NCBI GenBank assembly: GCA_035315065.1
Contig: DATFYM010000221.1
Span: 1 to 19,166 of the forward strand
DNA: 19,166 nt
From: DATFYM01 sp035315065
GTDB taxonomy: Bacteria > Acidobacteriota > Terriglobia > UBA7540
Direction: 5' to 3'
The notes under the pieces are model-generated. The model saw only the letters and a program-made list of their open reading frames with translations. It did no database searches and was not told where the DNA came from. The translations under genes were made by a program, and so were the position numbers. Below, piece by piece: positions 5,199-13,666 of the stretch (its first letter is position 1; every line of letters starts with the position of its first letter).

Positions 5199-8100
5199 CT
5201 AATTCACGTTCAGTGTGAGCGTGACACTATGGCTCAGGGTGGCAGAGCCCGAGCCCGTGCTTCCCGTCACCGTCAGCATGTAGGTTCCGGCGGGTGTTCC
5301 GGGGTTAGGCGCCGGACCGCCCCCACCCCCTCCACCGCCGCCACATCCTGCCAGCGCCAGAGTCAGCAACAATCCCGAGGCGAGCAGGACCACTGCAGAC
5401 GGCCATCGGCTAACGCCGTATCGGTCCCGGCGCCCGATGGCCCATGCCATCGCCGCAAGAAGCAGAGCGAGCATGAACAGATCTTTTAGAGCCGGCGATA
5501 GCGGTGCGACCGGGGGAAGTGGTCGAGAGTGTGGCACGCTCACCGAAGGTGCGGTGGTACTAACGGTGACGGTGACATTAGTTGCAGAGCTCCCCGCCGT
5601 TGCCGGGTTCGGGGAAACCGTGCAAGTTGTCTCGGAGGGAGCCCCGGTACAGGTAAAGGTCACCATCCCGGACAACCCCCCCTCACCACCGACACTTAAA
5701 GTGTAGGTTGCCGGTTGACCGGGCGCTACGGTGGCCGACGCGGAAGAACCGGGTGGTGCGGTGAAAGTGAAATCCGCCACTGCAAGGGTGACGGTGGCCG
5801 TTGCCGTACTGTAATCTGCCGTGTCGGTCGGAGTGAAAGTGACCGAAAGTGTATCGGTTCCGGCTGCCGGAGTGGTTCCTGCCGCCGGGCTGTAGACGAG
5901 CGTTCCGGGCACCGATGCCGTGGCGTCCAACTGCGTGCTGCTGAGCATGGTGCCATGCGTGATTGCCGCGGGCATGGGCCAGGTAATGACCGGCGTCGCC
6001 TCATTCACCGTGACGTTCGCTGCCACATAGGTGAAGGAGTAATTCGGGCCCACGGCTCCCGAGCACGTGTCGGCCCCAGCGTCCGTCCCCACCGGGGTGG
6101 AACCGGTCGCCGTCGTCGAGCAAGTTGGAGCTGTCGTCAGGCTGGCCGACGTGTCCCCGTTCACAAAGCCGCTGTAACTGGGTGTGATGGTGGGCACCGT
6201 CCCACCGTAGGTCATCGACCCACTGCTGGCCGTGATCGTCAGTGCGGCGGCGCTCTCCGTCACCGTTCCGTTCACGTAACTGATGGTGTAGTTGCTGTCC
6301 ACCGCTCCCGAGCAGCTCGATGGGTAGGAGCCCGCCGCGCTGTGCGCGGTCGCCGTGGTGGAGCAGGTCGGCGGCGTGGTCAGGCTAGCCGACGTGTCCC
6401 CATTGACAAAGCCGCTGTAGCTGGGGGTGATGACGGGCGTTGCCCCGCCGTAGGTCATCGAGGCGCTGCTGGCCGTGATCGCCAGGGTTCCGACGCTGTC
6501 CGTCACCGTTCCGTTCACGTAGCTGATGGTGTAGTTGCTGTCCACGGCTCCCGAGCAGCTCGAGGGATAAGAGCCCGCCGGGCTGTGCGAGGTGGCGGTG
6601 GTGGAGCAGGTGGGCTGCGTGGTCAGGCTGGCCGCCGTGTCCCCGCTCACAAAGCCGCTGTAACTGGGTGTGATGGCGGGCACCGTCCCGCCGTAGGTCA
6701 TCGACGCACTGCTTGCCGTGATCGCCAGGGCCGCGGCGCTGTCCGTCACCGTTCCGTTCACATAGCTGATGGTGTAGTTGCTACCCACCGCTCCCGAGCA
6801 GCTCGATGGGTAGGAGCCCGCCGCACTGTGCGCGGTCGCCGTAGTGGAGCAGGTCGGCGGCGTGGTCAGGCTGGCTGACGTGTCCCCGTTCACAAAGCCG
6901 CTGTAACTGGGCGTGATGGTGGGCGCCGTCCCGCCGTAAGTCATCGACGCATTGCTTGCGGTGATCGCCAGGGCCGCGGCGCTGTCCGTCACCGTTCCGT
7001 TCACATAGCTGATGTTGTAGTTGGTATCCACCGCTCCCGAGCAGCTCGAGGGATAAGAGCCCGTTGGGCCGTGTGAGGTGGCCGTAGTGGAACAGGTGGG
7101 CTGCGTGGTCAGGCTCGCCGACGTGTCCCCGTTCACAAAGCCGCTGTAACTGGGCGTGATGGTAGGCACCGTCCCGCCGTAGGTCATCGTCGCATTGCTT
7201 GCGGTGATCGCCAGCGCCGCGGCGCTGTCCGTCACCGTTCCATTCACATAGGTGATGGTGTAGTTGCTATCCACCGCTCCCGTGCAGCTCGAAGGGTAAG
7301 AGCCCGCAAGACTCTGCGAAGTGGCGGTGGTTGTGCAAGTCGGCGGTGTGGTCAGGCTGGCCGACGTGTCCCCGTTCACAAAGCCGCTGTAGCTAGGGGT
7401 GATGGTGGGCACCGTCCCGCCGTAGGTCATCGACGCGCTGCTGGCCGTGATCACCAGCAGGGGCGCTGTTCCGGTCAAAGGCACCGTCTGCGGATTGCCG
7501 GTAGCGTTATCGGTGAAATTCAGTGAGCCGCTACGGTTGCCAGGCGCAGACGGCGTGAATGCGACGCTGACGGTGCACGTGCCGTTGGGCGCGACCGGAG
7601 CCCCGGTGCAGGTGTCGGCGCTGATGACGAAGTCTCCCGCGTTAGGTCCGGAGACGGCTGCGGCGGAGATGCTGAGTTGGGCGGAGCCGCTATTCGAAAG
7701 GGTTACGGTCCGGCTGCCACTGGTGGTGTTCAGTACTTGAACCCCAAAGCCCAGCGACGGCGGCGCGACCGCCACCGACGGGGCGGAAGAGGATTGGGTG
7801 ACGGAGAACGCTTGTGTACCGAGGGTGATGGTCCCCGTTTGCTCGGAACCTCCAGTACTGGAGGCGACGGAATAAGAGACCGACCCCGAACCGACCCCCG
7901 ACGCGGCCGAGGTGAGGGTGATCCAGGAATCGTTGCTGGAGGCCGTCCAGCCGCACTCCGGCGTGGTGTTGATCGCCACACTGGCATTCCCGCCGCCGAG
8001 TCCGAAGGAGGCGTTGGGCGGCACGAGCGTAAAGTCGCAGGTCTCGAGGATCGCGACGAAAGCGTTACTCGACCCGCCACCGTAGGCGGGCTGCAGGGGA

Positions 8101-10235
8101 TCGACGGTGGGAAAATCCCCAGACGTGTAGCCGGCAAGGTAGGCCCTCCCCTCAGCGTCCACCGCCATTCCTGCGGCGGTGTCGTTCGTGTTGCCACCCA
8201 GATAGGTGGAAAAGAAAACGGTCGATCCGCCCGGATTCATTTTGGTCAAGAACGCGTCTGTGCAAGGCGTATGACTACTGCCGCACAGCCCGCCGCCATA
8301 GCTTCTCTGAGTTGGGTTAACGGTGGGAAAATCCGCGGAACTGGTATATCCGGCAAGGTACACATTGCCGAGCGGATCGAGTTCCAGGTCCAAAATGGAG
8401 TCACTGCCGCTTCCACCCCAATAGGTGGAAAAGATGAGAGCGGACGCTGCCGGATTGAGCTCGACAACCCAGGCGTCCAGGGTCCCGCCGCCATAGTCCG
8501 GCTGGATGGGGTTCAGAGTGGGGAAGTCGGTCGAGCTGGTATCGCCGGCCAGGTACAGGTCGCCGAGCGCGTCCACCTGGGCGCCACGCACCGCATCGCC
8601 ACTTGAGCCGCCAATATAGGAGGCGTAGATCAGGGTTCCATCCGGACCCAGTTTGGCGAACCAACCGTCACCCCCGCCATGCGGCTTGGACTGAAAGGCG
8701 TTCAACACGGGAAAATCGGTGGAACTCGTGTCTCCGTAAGCGATGAGGTCGCCACTGGTATCGGTCGCCACGCCGTTAGCATAGTCGTACCCGTTGCCTC
8801 CAAGATAGGTGCAATAGAGCAATGAACCCCCGGGGGCGATCTTGGCCGCAAAGGCGTTGATGTTGCCGCCTCCGTAAGTAGGCTGCTCGGCATTCAGGAG
8901 CGGGAAACCCCGCTGGGCCGAGCCGGTGACGTACGCGTTTCCGCTGTCGTCCACCTGAATCGCGCGCGCGAAATCCCCACCGGGGCCGCCCAGGTAAGTG
9001 GAATAGACCAACGAATTGCCGCTGGTGCTCACCTCCACCACAAAGGCGTCAGCGGGGCCGCCGCCATAGGCAGACTGGATGGGGTTCAAGGTGGGAAAAT
9101 CGGTGGCCGATGTATTGCCCGCCAGATAGGCATTTCCGTCTTTGTCGATGGCCAAGCCTGTGGCACCCGCGGAATCCTTCGTGCCGGCGATGTAAGCGGC
9201 GAAAACCAGCGTGCCCGAAGGGCTGATCTTGGCGATCAATCCGGCGCTGCTAGGGCTACCGCTCGTATTGAAGGCGTGACCGAGAGGCGAGTCGGCGAGG
9301 TTCGTGGAGCCCGTGATGCCACCGACGTAAATGTTCCCCGCCGCGTCCACCTTAATGGCCCGTCCGCTGTCCGTGCCGTTGCCGCCATAGTAGGTGGAGA
9401 ATACGAGGGTGGGGTCGATGACCAACTGCCGGCGCCGGTCGTACCCGGCGACTTCCAATCCTACCTGGTAGCGGCCGCGCATCACGTACCGGCACTCGAT
9501 GCGCTGCCGGCCGCCCGGCATATCCTGATAGGCTATTGGTTTGCGCTGCCGGACCGCCGCCGCGCCCAGAGCGAGAACCAGGTCGCCGGAGGGGTCGATG
9601 CGCACGCCATCCGCCCCTTCGATGCCGAGGCGAATGCGGCCGGGGTCAGCCCCAGCCCTCACCACCCAATCGTACTCCAATTGCTGCTGGCTTCCATAAT
9701 AGGCTATGTCGATCCCTGGATAGACCTGGTGGAACCCGGCGCGCCCATAACGGGGAACATCCGTTTGCCACCCACCGGGGCGGTTGCCGATGAAGTAATT
9801 ACTTCTCCCCGGCTGAAGGTCCCGTGCTTCGGCGCGCGCCCGCCGGTTCGCCCCCAGCAGCCTCACCCGCAGGGCGGCGGCCCGGCCACGCGCCGGTAGG
9901 TCAGCCCCGGCAACGAGGCGCATTTCCGCCTGGTCTGCCGCCAGCAAGACAGCATAGCCGGGTCCGTGCGAGACGAAGGCAAATCGGGGGTCAGCCTGAC
10001 CGCGGTTCACCTCAAAGCCCTGTGGCAGAGTCTCGTAAAGGCGTGGCAGCGGGGCGGGCGCTTGGCTCCAAGCGACCCGAGCCAAGCTAAGCATGAGTAC
10101 CACGAGAGCGGTCGCCGAGAGTTGCAACCGTGCACGCTCAAAGGCAGGATGTCGGCCGAGGCTACGGCCCTCATGCGTGGTCACAGGATGGCGGTCAGCG
10201 ACAACCAAGTGAATCTTGTTCTCGACACTCTTCAA
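5199..10235 (-). CDS. Giant secreted SBBP/BACON/MBG-repeat surface protein
   Basis: 1678 residues. In order: a long N-terminus with hydrophobic core ATALVVLMLSLARVAWSQA (41-59), a signal sequence; an N-terminal domain typical of SBBP proteins (65-275); seven or eight beta-propeller SBBP repeats (278-730; VFSTYYGG, DAAGNIYVGG and SSTDFPT-type motifs); a BACON-like domain (733-814; CGWTASSNDSWITL); a choice-of-anchor-D/ASPM-type Ig domain (820-922); six MBG/YDG-type repeats of 81 residues (926-1411); Ig-like domains to ~1565; then hydrophobic segments and LTLALAGC followed by nine glycines (C near 1631) and a final beta-rich stretch. The function is probably cell-surface adhesion or polymer binding, an inference. 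The start is TTG 10233-10235, chosen because GAGAGG lies six bases upstream; an in-frame GTG at 10184 lacks such a site. Many serine/threonine codons alternate in phase, giving long spurious ORFs on the other strand. Confidence 0.85.
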   Translation of the reverse strand: MKSVENKIHLVVADRHPVTTHEGRSLGRHPAFERARLQLSATALVVLMLSLARVAWSQAPAPLPRLYETLPQGFEVNRGQADPRFAFVSHGPGYAVLLAADQAEMRLVAGADLPARGRAAALRVRLLGANRRARAEARDLQPGRSNYFIGNRPGGWQTDVPRYGRAGFHQVYPGIDIAYYGSQQQLEYDWVVRAGADPGRIRLGIEGADGVRIDPSGDLVLALGAAAVRQRKPIAYQDMPGGRQRIECRYVMRGRYQVGLEVAGYDRRRQLVIDPTLVFSTYYGGNGTDSGRAIKVDAAGNIYVGGITGSTNLADSPLGHAFNTSGSPSSAGLIAKISPSGTLVFAAYIAGTKDSAGATGLAIDKDGNAYLAGNTSATDFPTLNPIQSAYGGGPADAFVVEVSTSGNSLVYSTYLGGPGGDFARAIQVDDSGNAYVTGSAQRGFPLLNAEQPTYGGGNINAFAAKIAPGGSLLYCTYLGGNGYDYANGVATDTSGDLIAYGDTSSTDFPVLNAFQSKPHGGGDGWFAKLGPDGTLIYASYIGGSSGDAVRGAQVDALGDLYLAGDTSSTDFPTLNPIQPDYGGGTLDAWVVELNPAASALIFSTYWGGSGSDSILDLELDPLGNVYLAGYTSSADFPTVNPTQRSYGGGLCGSSHTPCTDAFLTKMNPGGSTVFFSTYLGGNTNDTAAGMAVDAEGRAYLAGYTSGDFPTVDPLQPAYGGGSSNAFVAILETCDFTLVPPNASFGLGGGNASVAINTTPECGWTASSNDSWITLTSAASGVGSGSVSYSVASSTGGSEQTGTITLGTQAFSVTQSSSAPSVAVAPPSLGFGVQVLNTTSGSRTVTLSNSGSAQLSISAAAVSGPNAGDFVISADTCTGAPVAPNGTCTVSVAFTPSAPGNRSGSLNFTDNATGNPQTVPLTGTAPLLVITASSASMTYGGTVPTITPSYSGFVNGDTSASLTTPPTCTTTATSQSLAGSYPSSCTGAVDSNYTITYVNGTVTDSAAALAITASNATMTYGGTVPTITPSYSGFVNGDTSASLTTQPTCSTTATSHGPTGSYPSSCSGAVDTNYNISYVNGTVTDSAAALAITASNASMTYGGTAPTITPSYSGFVNGDTSASLTTPPTCSTTATAHSAAGSYPSSCSGAVGSNYTISYVNGTVTDSAAALAITASSASMTYGGTVPAITPSYSGFVSGDTAASLTTQPTCSTTATSHSPAGSYPSSCSGAVDSNYTISYVNGTVTDSVGTLAITASSASMTYGGATPVITPSYSGFVNGDTSASLTTPPTCSTTATAHSAAGSYPSSCSGAVDSNYTISYVNGTVTESAAALTITASSGSMTYGGTVPTITPSYSGFVNGDTSASLTTAPTCSTTATGSTPVGTDAGADTCSGAVGPNYSFTYVAANVTVNEATPVITWPMPAAITHGTMLSSTQLDATASVPGTLVYSPAAGTTPAAGTDTLSVTFTPTDTADYSTATATVTLAVADFTFTAPPGSSASATVAPGQPATYTLSVGGEGGLSGMVTFTCTGAPSETTCTVSPNPATAGSSATNVTVTVSTTAPSVSVPHSRPLPPVAPLSPALKDLFMLALLLAAMAWAIGRRDRYGVSRWPSAVVLLASGLLLTLALAGCGGGGGGGGGPAPNPGTPAGTYMLTVTGSTGSGSATLSHSVTLTLNVN
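6004..7460 (-). repeat. Six tandem 243-bp coding repeats (MBG domains)
   Basis: Six head-to-tail copies of a 243-bp unit encode residues 926-1411 of the surface protein. Each copy carries ITASxASMTYGG, PSYSGFVNGDT, two cysteines about 17 residues apart, and YVNGTVTDS. The middle copies are nearly identical in DNA, while copy 6 has diverged in its second half. Such arrays change copy number by recombination. Confidence 0.85.
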
Positions 10236-10560
10236 GAGTCGCCTCTCTTACTAGTCCACTCCTCACCAAGGCTGAGCGATGGCCGTCCGAGCCTTCTCTG
10301 GATAGGAGCATCTTTTGTTGGACGGGGAACATTTTATCTCACTGGCAGGAGAGAAAGCCATAGTACGAATGTGCTACCCGCGAGGAGCACTCCAGGGCTA
10401 GTTATAGATATGGTGGCTACGCAACGTGCAATCTCTGGGTGACCTTCGCAGCCCGCCTGGGAATTCGCTAGCGGCCTTGCCGCCCTACTGTGGAACCAGT
10501 TTCTCCAGTGGCTCGGCGTTCCACCGGAACAAGAGGAGCCTTAGAACTGAACGACCGTGC
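10236..10560. other. Divergent intergenic region, no gene seen
   Basis: This gap lies between the start of the surface protein gene and the promoter of the EF-P gene. No frame looks like protein. A short GC hairpin (GCGGC 10471-10475 with GCCGC 10479-10483) and a weak minus-strand promoter candidate are the only structures noted. Confidence 0.4.
10401..10431 (-). promoter_or_regulatory. Weak promoter candidate for the surface protein gene
   Basis: On the minus strand TTGCAC (10426-10431) and TATAAC (10401-10406) stand 19 bases apart, about 165 bases before the TTG start. The spacing is long and the match moderate. Confidence 0.2.
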
Positions 10561-10590
10561 TTGATTTCTGGCGCATGGAGACCATAGAAT
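10561..10590 (+). promoter_or_regulatory. Candidate sigma70-type promoter for the EF-P gene
   Basis: TTGATT (10561-10566) and TAGAAT (10585-10590) are separated by 18 bases. The matches to TTGACA and TATAAT are 4/6 and 5/6. Transcription would begin near 10597, leaving a ~64-base leader before ATG 10661. Confidence 0.4.
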
Positions 10591-10660
10591 AGGTGGGCGG
10601 GTTGCGGCGCCTCGCCCCGCATGACAGTATGCCACCCGCCTGGCACCCACGGAGGCTCGC

Positions 10661-11239
10661 ATGGTAACCGCTTCCCAACTGCGGCCCGGAATGATCTTGA
10701 AAGTCGGCAGGGATCTCTTCAAGGTGATCGAGTCCGACTACCACCTGGGTCAGGGGAAGATGCCCGGCAGTGTCCATACCAAGCTCCGGCACGTGACGAA
10801 GCGAGCGGATAAGGAGGTTCGGTTTCGGCCGGAGGAGCGGTTGGAGGACGCGCAACTCCAGAAGCGGGAAATGGAATTCCTGTATAGCGATACGGATTCG
10901 GCAACTTTCATGGACCCGGAAACGTTCGATCAGATTACGATCCCGCTAGAGGTAGTGGGAGCGGCGCAGGCCTTCCTTCAGACGGAGATGAAGATTCCCG
11001 TGGAGTTCTTCGAGGGCCAGCCCGTAAGCCTCGATTTCCCGGCTGCGGTTGAGATCAAGGTCGCCTCCACCGCTCAGCCGGTCCACCAGCAGCAGGACAA
11101 CACCTATAAGCCGGCAACCCTCGTCAACGGCATGGAAGTGTCCGTGCCGCAGTTCATCAAGCCGGGCGAAGTGGTGCGCATCGAGGTCAGCACGAAGAAG
11201 TACTTGGACCGGGTCCGGACGGATGGGAGGAGGCTGTAG
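10661..11239 (+). CDS. efp: Elongation factor P family protein
   Basis: 192 residues with the three-domain EF-P layout: an N-terminal KOW-like domain (1-65), a central OB domain (MEFLYSDTDSATFMDPETFD, then a domain to ~130) and a C-terminal OB domain with KPATLVNGMEVSVPQFIKPGE. EF-P binds between the P and E sites of the ribosome and relieves stalling at proline runs. The tip loop reads GQGKMPGSVH, so the lysine normally modified in many EF-Ps aligns with K33, but the usual PGKG context is replaced by G-K-M-P-G. The extended RRL C-terminus is also unusual. It could be the genome's only EF-P or a paralogue. The start ATG 10661 has GGAGG five bases upstream, and a promoter candidate lies at 10561-10590. 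The 123-base gap to the amidase gene holds a fold-back repeat. Confidence 0.85.
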   Translation: MVTASQLRPGMILKVGRDLFKVIESDYHLGQGKMPGSVHTKLRHVTKRADKEVRFRPEERLEDAQLQKREMEFLYSDTDSATFMDPETFDQITIPLEVVGAAQAFLQTEMKIPVEFFEGQPVSLDFPAAVEIKVASTAQPVHQQQDNTYKPATLVNGMEVSVPQFIKPGEVVRIEVSTKKYLDRVRTDGRRL

Positions 11240-11360
11240 CTCGAAACTCGAAACTGGAAATTCGAAGCTTGGCTTTCGGATGTACCGTATCATCGTACTG
11301 CCATTTGACTTTCTAAGGTCGAGTTTCCAGTTTCGAATTTCGAGTTTCGAGTTTCGAAAG
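11240..11360. repeat. Fold-back degenerate repeat (TCGAAACT type)
   Basis: Immediately after the efp stop, a left arm of repeated CTCGAAACTCGAAACTGG (11240-11268) meets a right arm of TTTCGAGTTTCGAG-type sequence (11319-11358). The arms are near reverse complements over roughly 20-25 bases with small bulges. The right arm ends against the next start codon. It may form an mRNA hairpin between efp and the amidase gene. Confidence 0.65.
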
Positions 11361-11362
11361 GG

Positions 11363-12916
11363 ATGTCGCTCTTGACCTTTAACCTCCGACCTTCCACATC
11401 CCGACTCGCCTCGGCGGCCGTTGTGCTGGCCTTGATTCTGCTGGTCTGGCGTCCACGAGCCCTGCGCAGTGACAACTTCATCTTCTACTCGCCGCAAGGT
11501 CACGAGGTGGTGCCCATCCAAATCGTCGACCACGAGCAGTACTTACCGTTGATCCAAGTGCTGAACGCGGTGGGTTCGGTCAGCGGCTGGCAGGAGAAGC
11601 GAAAGTCCCTCGTAGTGTACTTTGGCAGCGTGCACGTGGAGGTGCACGTCGACAACGCAACGGTCAAGGTGGACAGGACACAGGTGGCCCTCCCTGCCCC
11701 CGTCCGCATCTCGAACGGCCAATGGATGGTGCCCCTCAGCTTCGTGGACGTCGTGCTACCTAAGATCGTGCAACAGCGGCTCACCTACCGGGTGGGGAGC
11801 GAGCGCATGTTTATCGGCGATGTCTACCCGGCCTTGTTCACGGTAAGCCTCAAGTCGCTTCCCGGTGGTTCGCGCCTGTCTATCGAATTTACCAGCGCGG
11901 TGAAGCTAAAGACCGCGTCGAGAAATGGCAAGTATGTGCTGTTCCTGGGCAACCACCCCGTCGAGCCGCTGGAGAAATCGTTTCACTTCCAGGATCCCTA
12001 CGTTACGGATCTCGCGTTCGACGACCAGGACGGCGAGCCCAAATTTATCGTGACCCCCGGGTCGGCGGCGCTGAACTTTTATCCGAGCGAGGCGTCCGGC
12101 GGCAAGACCTTGCTGGTGGATCTGGCAAAGGCGGGAACCCCGCTCCCGCTGCAAGGCACGACGACCTCGGCGCAGAGCTCCGCCCCGCCTCCGAGCGCTC
12201 CCGCGGCGCCCGCGCCATCGCCCGCGGTCGTCGGGTCGAAGTCAACAAACGTAGCCACGGCCAACCCGGCGGCCGCGCCAGCCGAGCCGATGCTTCCGGC
12301 GGTGGTGCTGGATGCGGGGCACGGCGCACAGGACGCGGGCGCTCGCAGCCGCGACGGGGTCTTGGAGAAGGATCTGGCAGCACAGATTGAAGACCGGGTT
12401 CGCGGCGCCCTGATCGCCTCACACAGCTATCGCGTGGTGCTGACGCGGGTGGGCGACACCAACCCTGACCTCGATGCGCGCGATGCCATCGCCAACGCCA
12501 CTCGCCCCATCGCTTTTCTCAGTTTGCATGCCGGGAACTATGGCGCCAGCGTTACGCGCATCGTCGTCTACACTTACCGCTTCCCTTCTCCAACGCTGCT
12601 GCCGGTTGAGCCGTCGCGCCCGGCATTCGTGCCATGGGACGAGGTTCAGCGCGCCCACCTCGACCGCAGCCGCGAATTGGCGCAGGCGCTCGAAACCCAG
12701 TTCGCCAACTTGCCCGGTATCACGGCCTTCCCGGCGCAGGAAGCTCCTGTCCACGTATTGCGCGACGTCGATGCGCCGGCAGTCGCCCTTGAGGTCGGTA
12801 GCCTCTCGCCCGACGACGACGCCGGCTTGCTGACCGACCCTGGCTTTCAGGAGCGCTTGTCCACGGCCATCGCGCAAGCCATCACCATCTTCGGAAGAGG
12901 TCCGGCCAAGCCATGA
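11363..12916 (+). CDS. N-acetylmuramoyl-L-alanine amidase (AmiC/Amidase_3 type) with N-terminal Cu-amine-oxidase-like domain
   Basis: 517 residues. A hydrophobic export segment (17-29) is followed by a copper-amine-oxidase N-domain-like region (~38-155), an AMIN-like beta region (~155-256; FTVSLKSLPGGSRLSIEF), a proline/alanine linker (260-310), then the zinc amidase domain. Zinc ligands are H320 (LDAGHGAQDAG), E335 (GVLEKDLA) and H389 (LSLHAGNYGA); the catalytic glutamate is E477 (VALEVGSL). The enzyme cleaves the amide between N-acetylmuramic acid and the stem peptide in the periplasm, used in cell separation and remodelling. The start is uncertain: AAAGGG almost touches ATG 11363 (too close), whereas TTG 11372 has better spacing; both keep the signal. 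Codons 4-10 resemble the intergenic repeat nearby. It overlaps the GerMN gene by four bases (ATGA), suggesting coupled translation. Confidence 0.88.
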   Translation: MSLLTFNLRPSTSRLASAAVVLALILLVWRPRALRSDNFIFYSPQGHEVVPIQIVDHEQYLPLIQVLNAVGSVSGWQEKRKSLVVYFGSVHVEVHVDNATVKVDRTQVALPAPVRISNGQWMVPLSFVDVVLPKIVQQRLTYRVGSERMFIGDVYPALFTVSLKSLPGGSRLSIEFTSAVKLKTASRNGKYVLFLGNHPVEPLEKSFHFQDPYVTDLAFDDQDGEPKFIVTPGSAALNFYPSEASGGKTLLVDLAKAGTPLPLQGTTTSAQSSAPPPSAPAAPAPSPAVVGSKSTNVATANPAAAPAEPMLPAVVLDAGHGAQDAGARSRDGVLEKDLAAQIEDRVRGALIASHSYRVVLTRVGDTNPDLDARDAIANATRPIAFLSLHAGNYGASVTRIVVYTYRFPSPTLLPVEPSRPAFVPWDEVQRAHLDRSRELAQALETQFANLPGITAFPAQEAPVHVLRDVDAPAVALEVGSLSPDDDAGLLTDPGFQERLSTAIAQAITIFGRGPAKP

Positions 12917-13509
12917 CTCGGCGCACCATTTTCGTGACGCTGGCAGTGGTAGCCGTGCTGATCGGCGGCTTCTACTACCTGCGCTCGCTTGCCTGGCACG
13001 TATTTCACGAAATCCAGGGGGGCGAAGAATCGGTCCACACTCGCTTGAACCAGGAAGCCTTGAAGCCTAGTTCCGGCGTGAAGCAAGTCATCACCCTTTA
13101 CTTCCCGGCTGACGACGAGTCGGGGCTTGTGACTGAGACACGCGAGATGTTCTGGGCGGCCACGGACCCGGACCGCGTCCGGCAAATCGTGCTGGCCCTC
13201 GTCGAAGGCCCCGCCAAGACTCACAATCGGCCTCTGCCGCCTTCCACCGATATCCGCGCCGTTTTCCTGACGCCAGACGGAACCGTATACCTTGATTTTT
13301 CCAATGAGACCCTGAAGGGTTTCGCGCCAGGGATCCAAAGCGAAACACTTACCGTCTATTCCATTGTGAACTCGCTGGCAGCCAACATTCCCGCGGTGAA
13401 GAGCGTGAAGATTCTGTTGCAGGGCCGGGAGGCCGAAACCCTCGACGGCCATGTAGACTTGACCGAATCCTTCGTGCCGGACACAAGTTTGGGAGGAACG
13501 GCGAATTGA
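12913..13509 (+). CDS. gerM: GerMN-domain protein, membrane anchored
   Basis: 198 residues. An N-terminal membrane segment (IFVTLAVVAVLIGGFYYL, 6-23) is followed by a single GerMN domain (~57-185). Visible GerMN features are ITLYFPADDESGLVTETRE, the helix RVRQIVLALVEGP, AVFLTPDGTVYLDFSNE and TVYSIVNSLAANIPAVKSVKIL. GerM of Bacillus takes part in sporulation and germination; in non-sporulating bacteria the domain accompanies peptidoglycan amidases, and its biochemical role is not settled. The start ATG 12913 overlaps the amidase stop, so the pair is probably made together and acts on the envelope. It is followed by rph, as in the Bacillus gerM-rph-rdgB order. The symbol is given by domain and position, not by proven sporulation function. 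Confidence 0.8.
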   Translation: MTRRTIFVTLAVVAVLIGGFYYLRSLAWHVFHEIQGGEESVHTRLNQEALKPSSGVKQVITLYFPADDESGLVTETREMFWAATDPDRVRQIVLALVEGPAKTHNRPLPPSTDIRAVFLTPDGTVYLDFSNETLKGFAPGIQSETLTVYSIVNSLAANIPAVKSVKILLQGREAETLDGHVDLTESFVPDTSLGGTAN

Positions 13510-13524
13510 AAGGGACAGTCTGAC

Positions 13525-13610
13525 CGTTGATGGTTGAAGGTCTTAAAGGGGGAGGGACGCGAGTCCAACAGCCGTTTCAACCTGAGACCCTCGACGCTGG
13601 AACTCTGGAT
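13525..13610. repeat. Degenerate fold-back spacer between gerM and rph
   Basis: A left part rich in GGTTGAAGGT-type words (13525-13558) is followed by TTTCAACCTGAGACCCTCGAC (13574-13594), a loosely complementary pyrimidine-rich part. The TTCAACCT word matches the TTTAACCT word at the amidase start. This is weaker than the other fold-back spacers but of the same style. Confidence 0.35.
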
Positions 13611-13666
13611 ACAACATGTCCACTCCAAGAACATTGAGCGGTCTTCTTTACCGGGGAGGAAAACTG

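Noticed and set aside
5715..6878. Plus-strand ORF of 387 codons inside the surface protein gene
   Set aside because: It is a periodic arginine/glycine/histidine-rich shadow of the 243-bp MBG repeats; the minus-strand frame has recognisable domains and a ribosome site.
13616..13666. Upstream ATG for rph
   Set aside because: It adds 17 atypical residues; ATG 13667 has an ideal ribosome site and the family's standard N-terminus.
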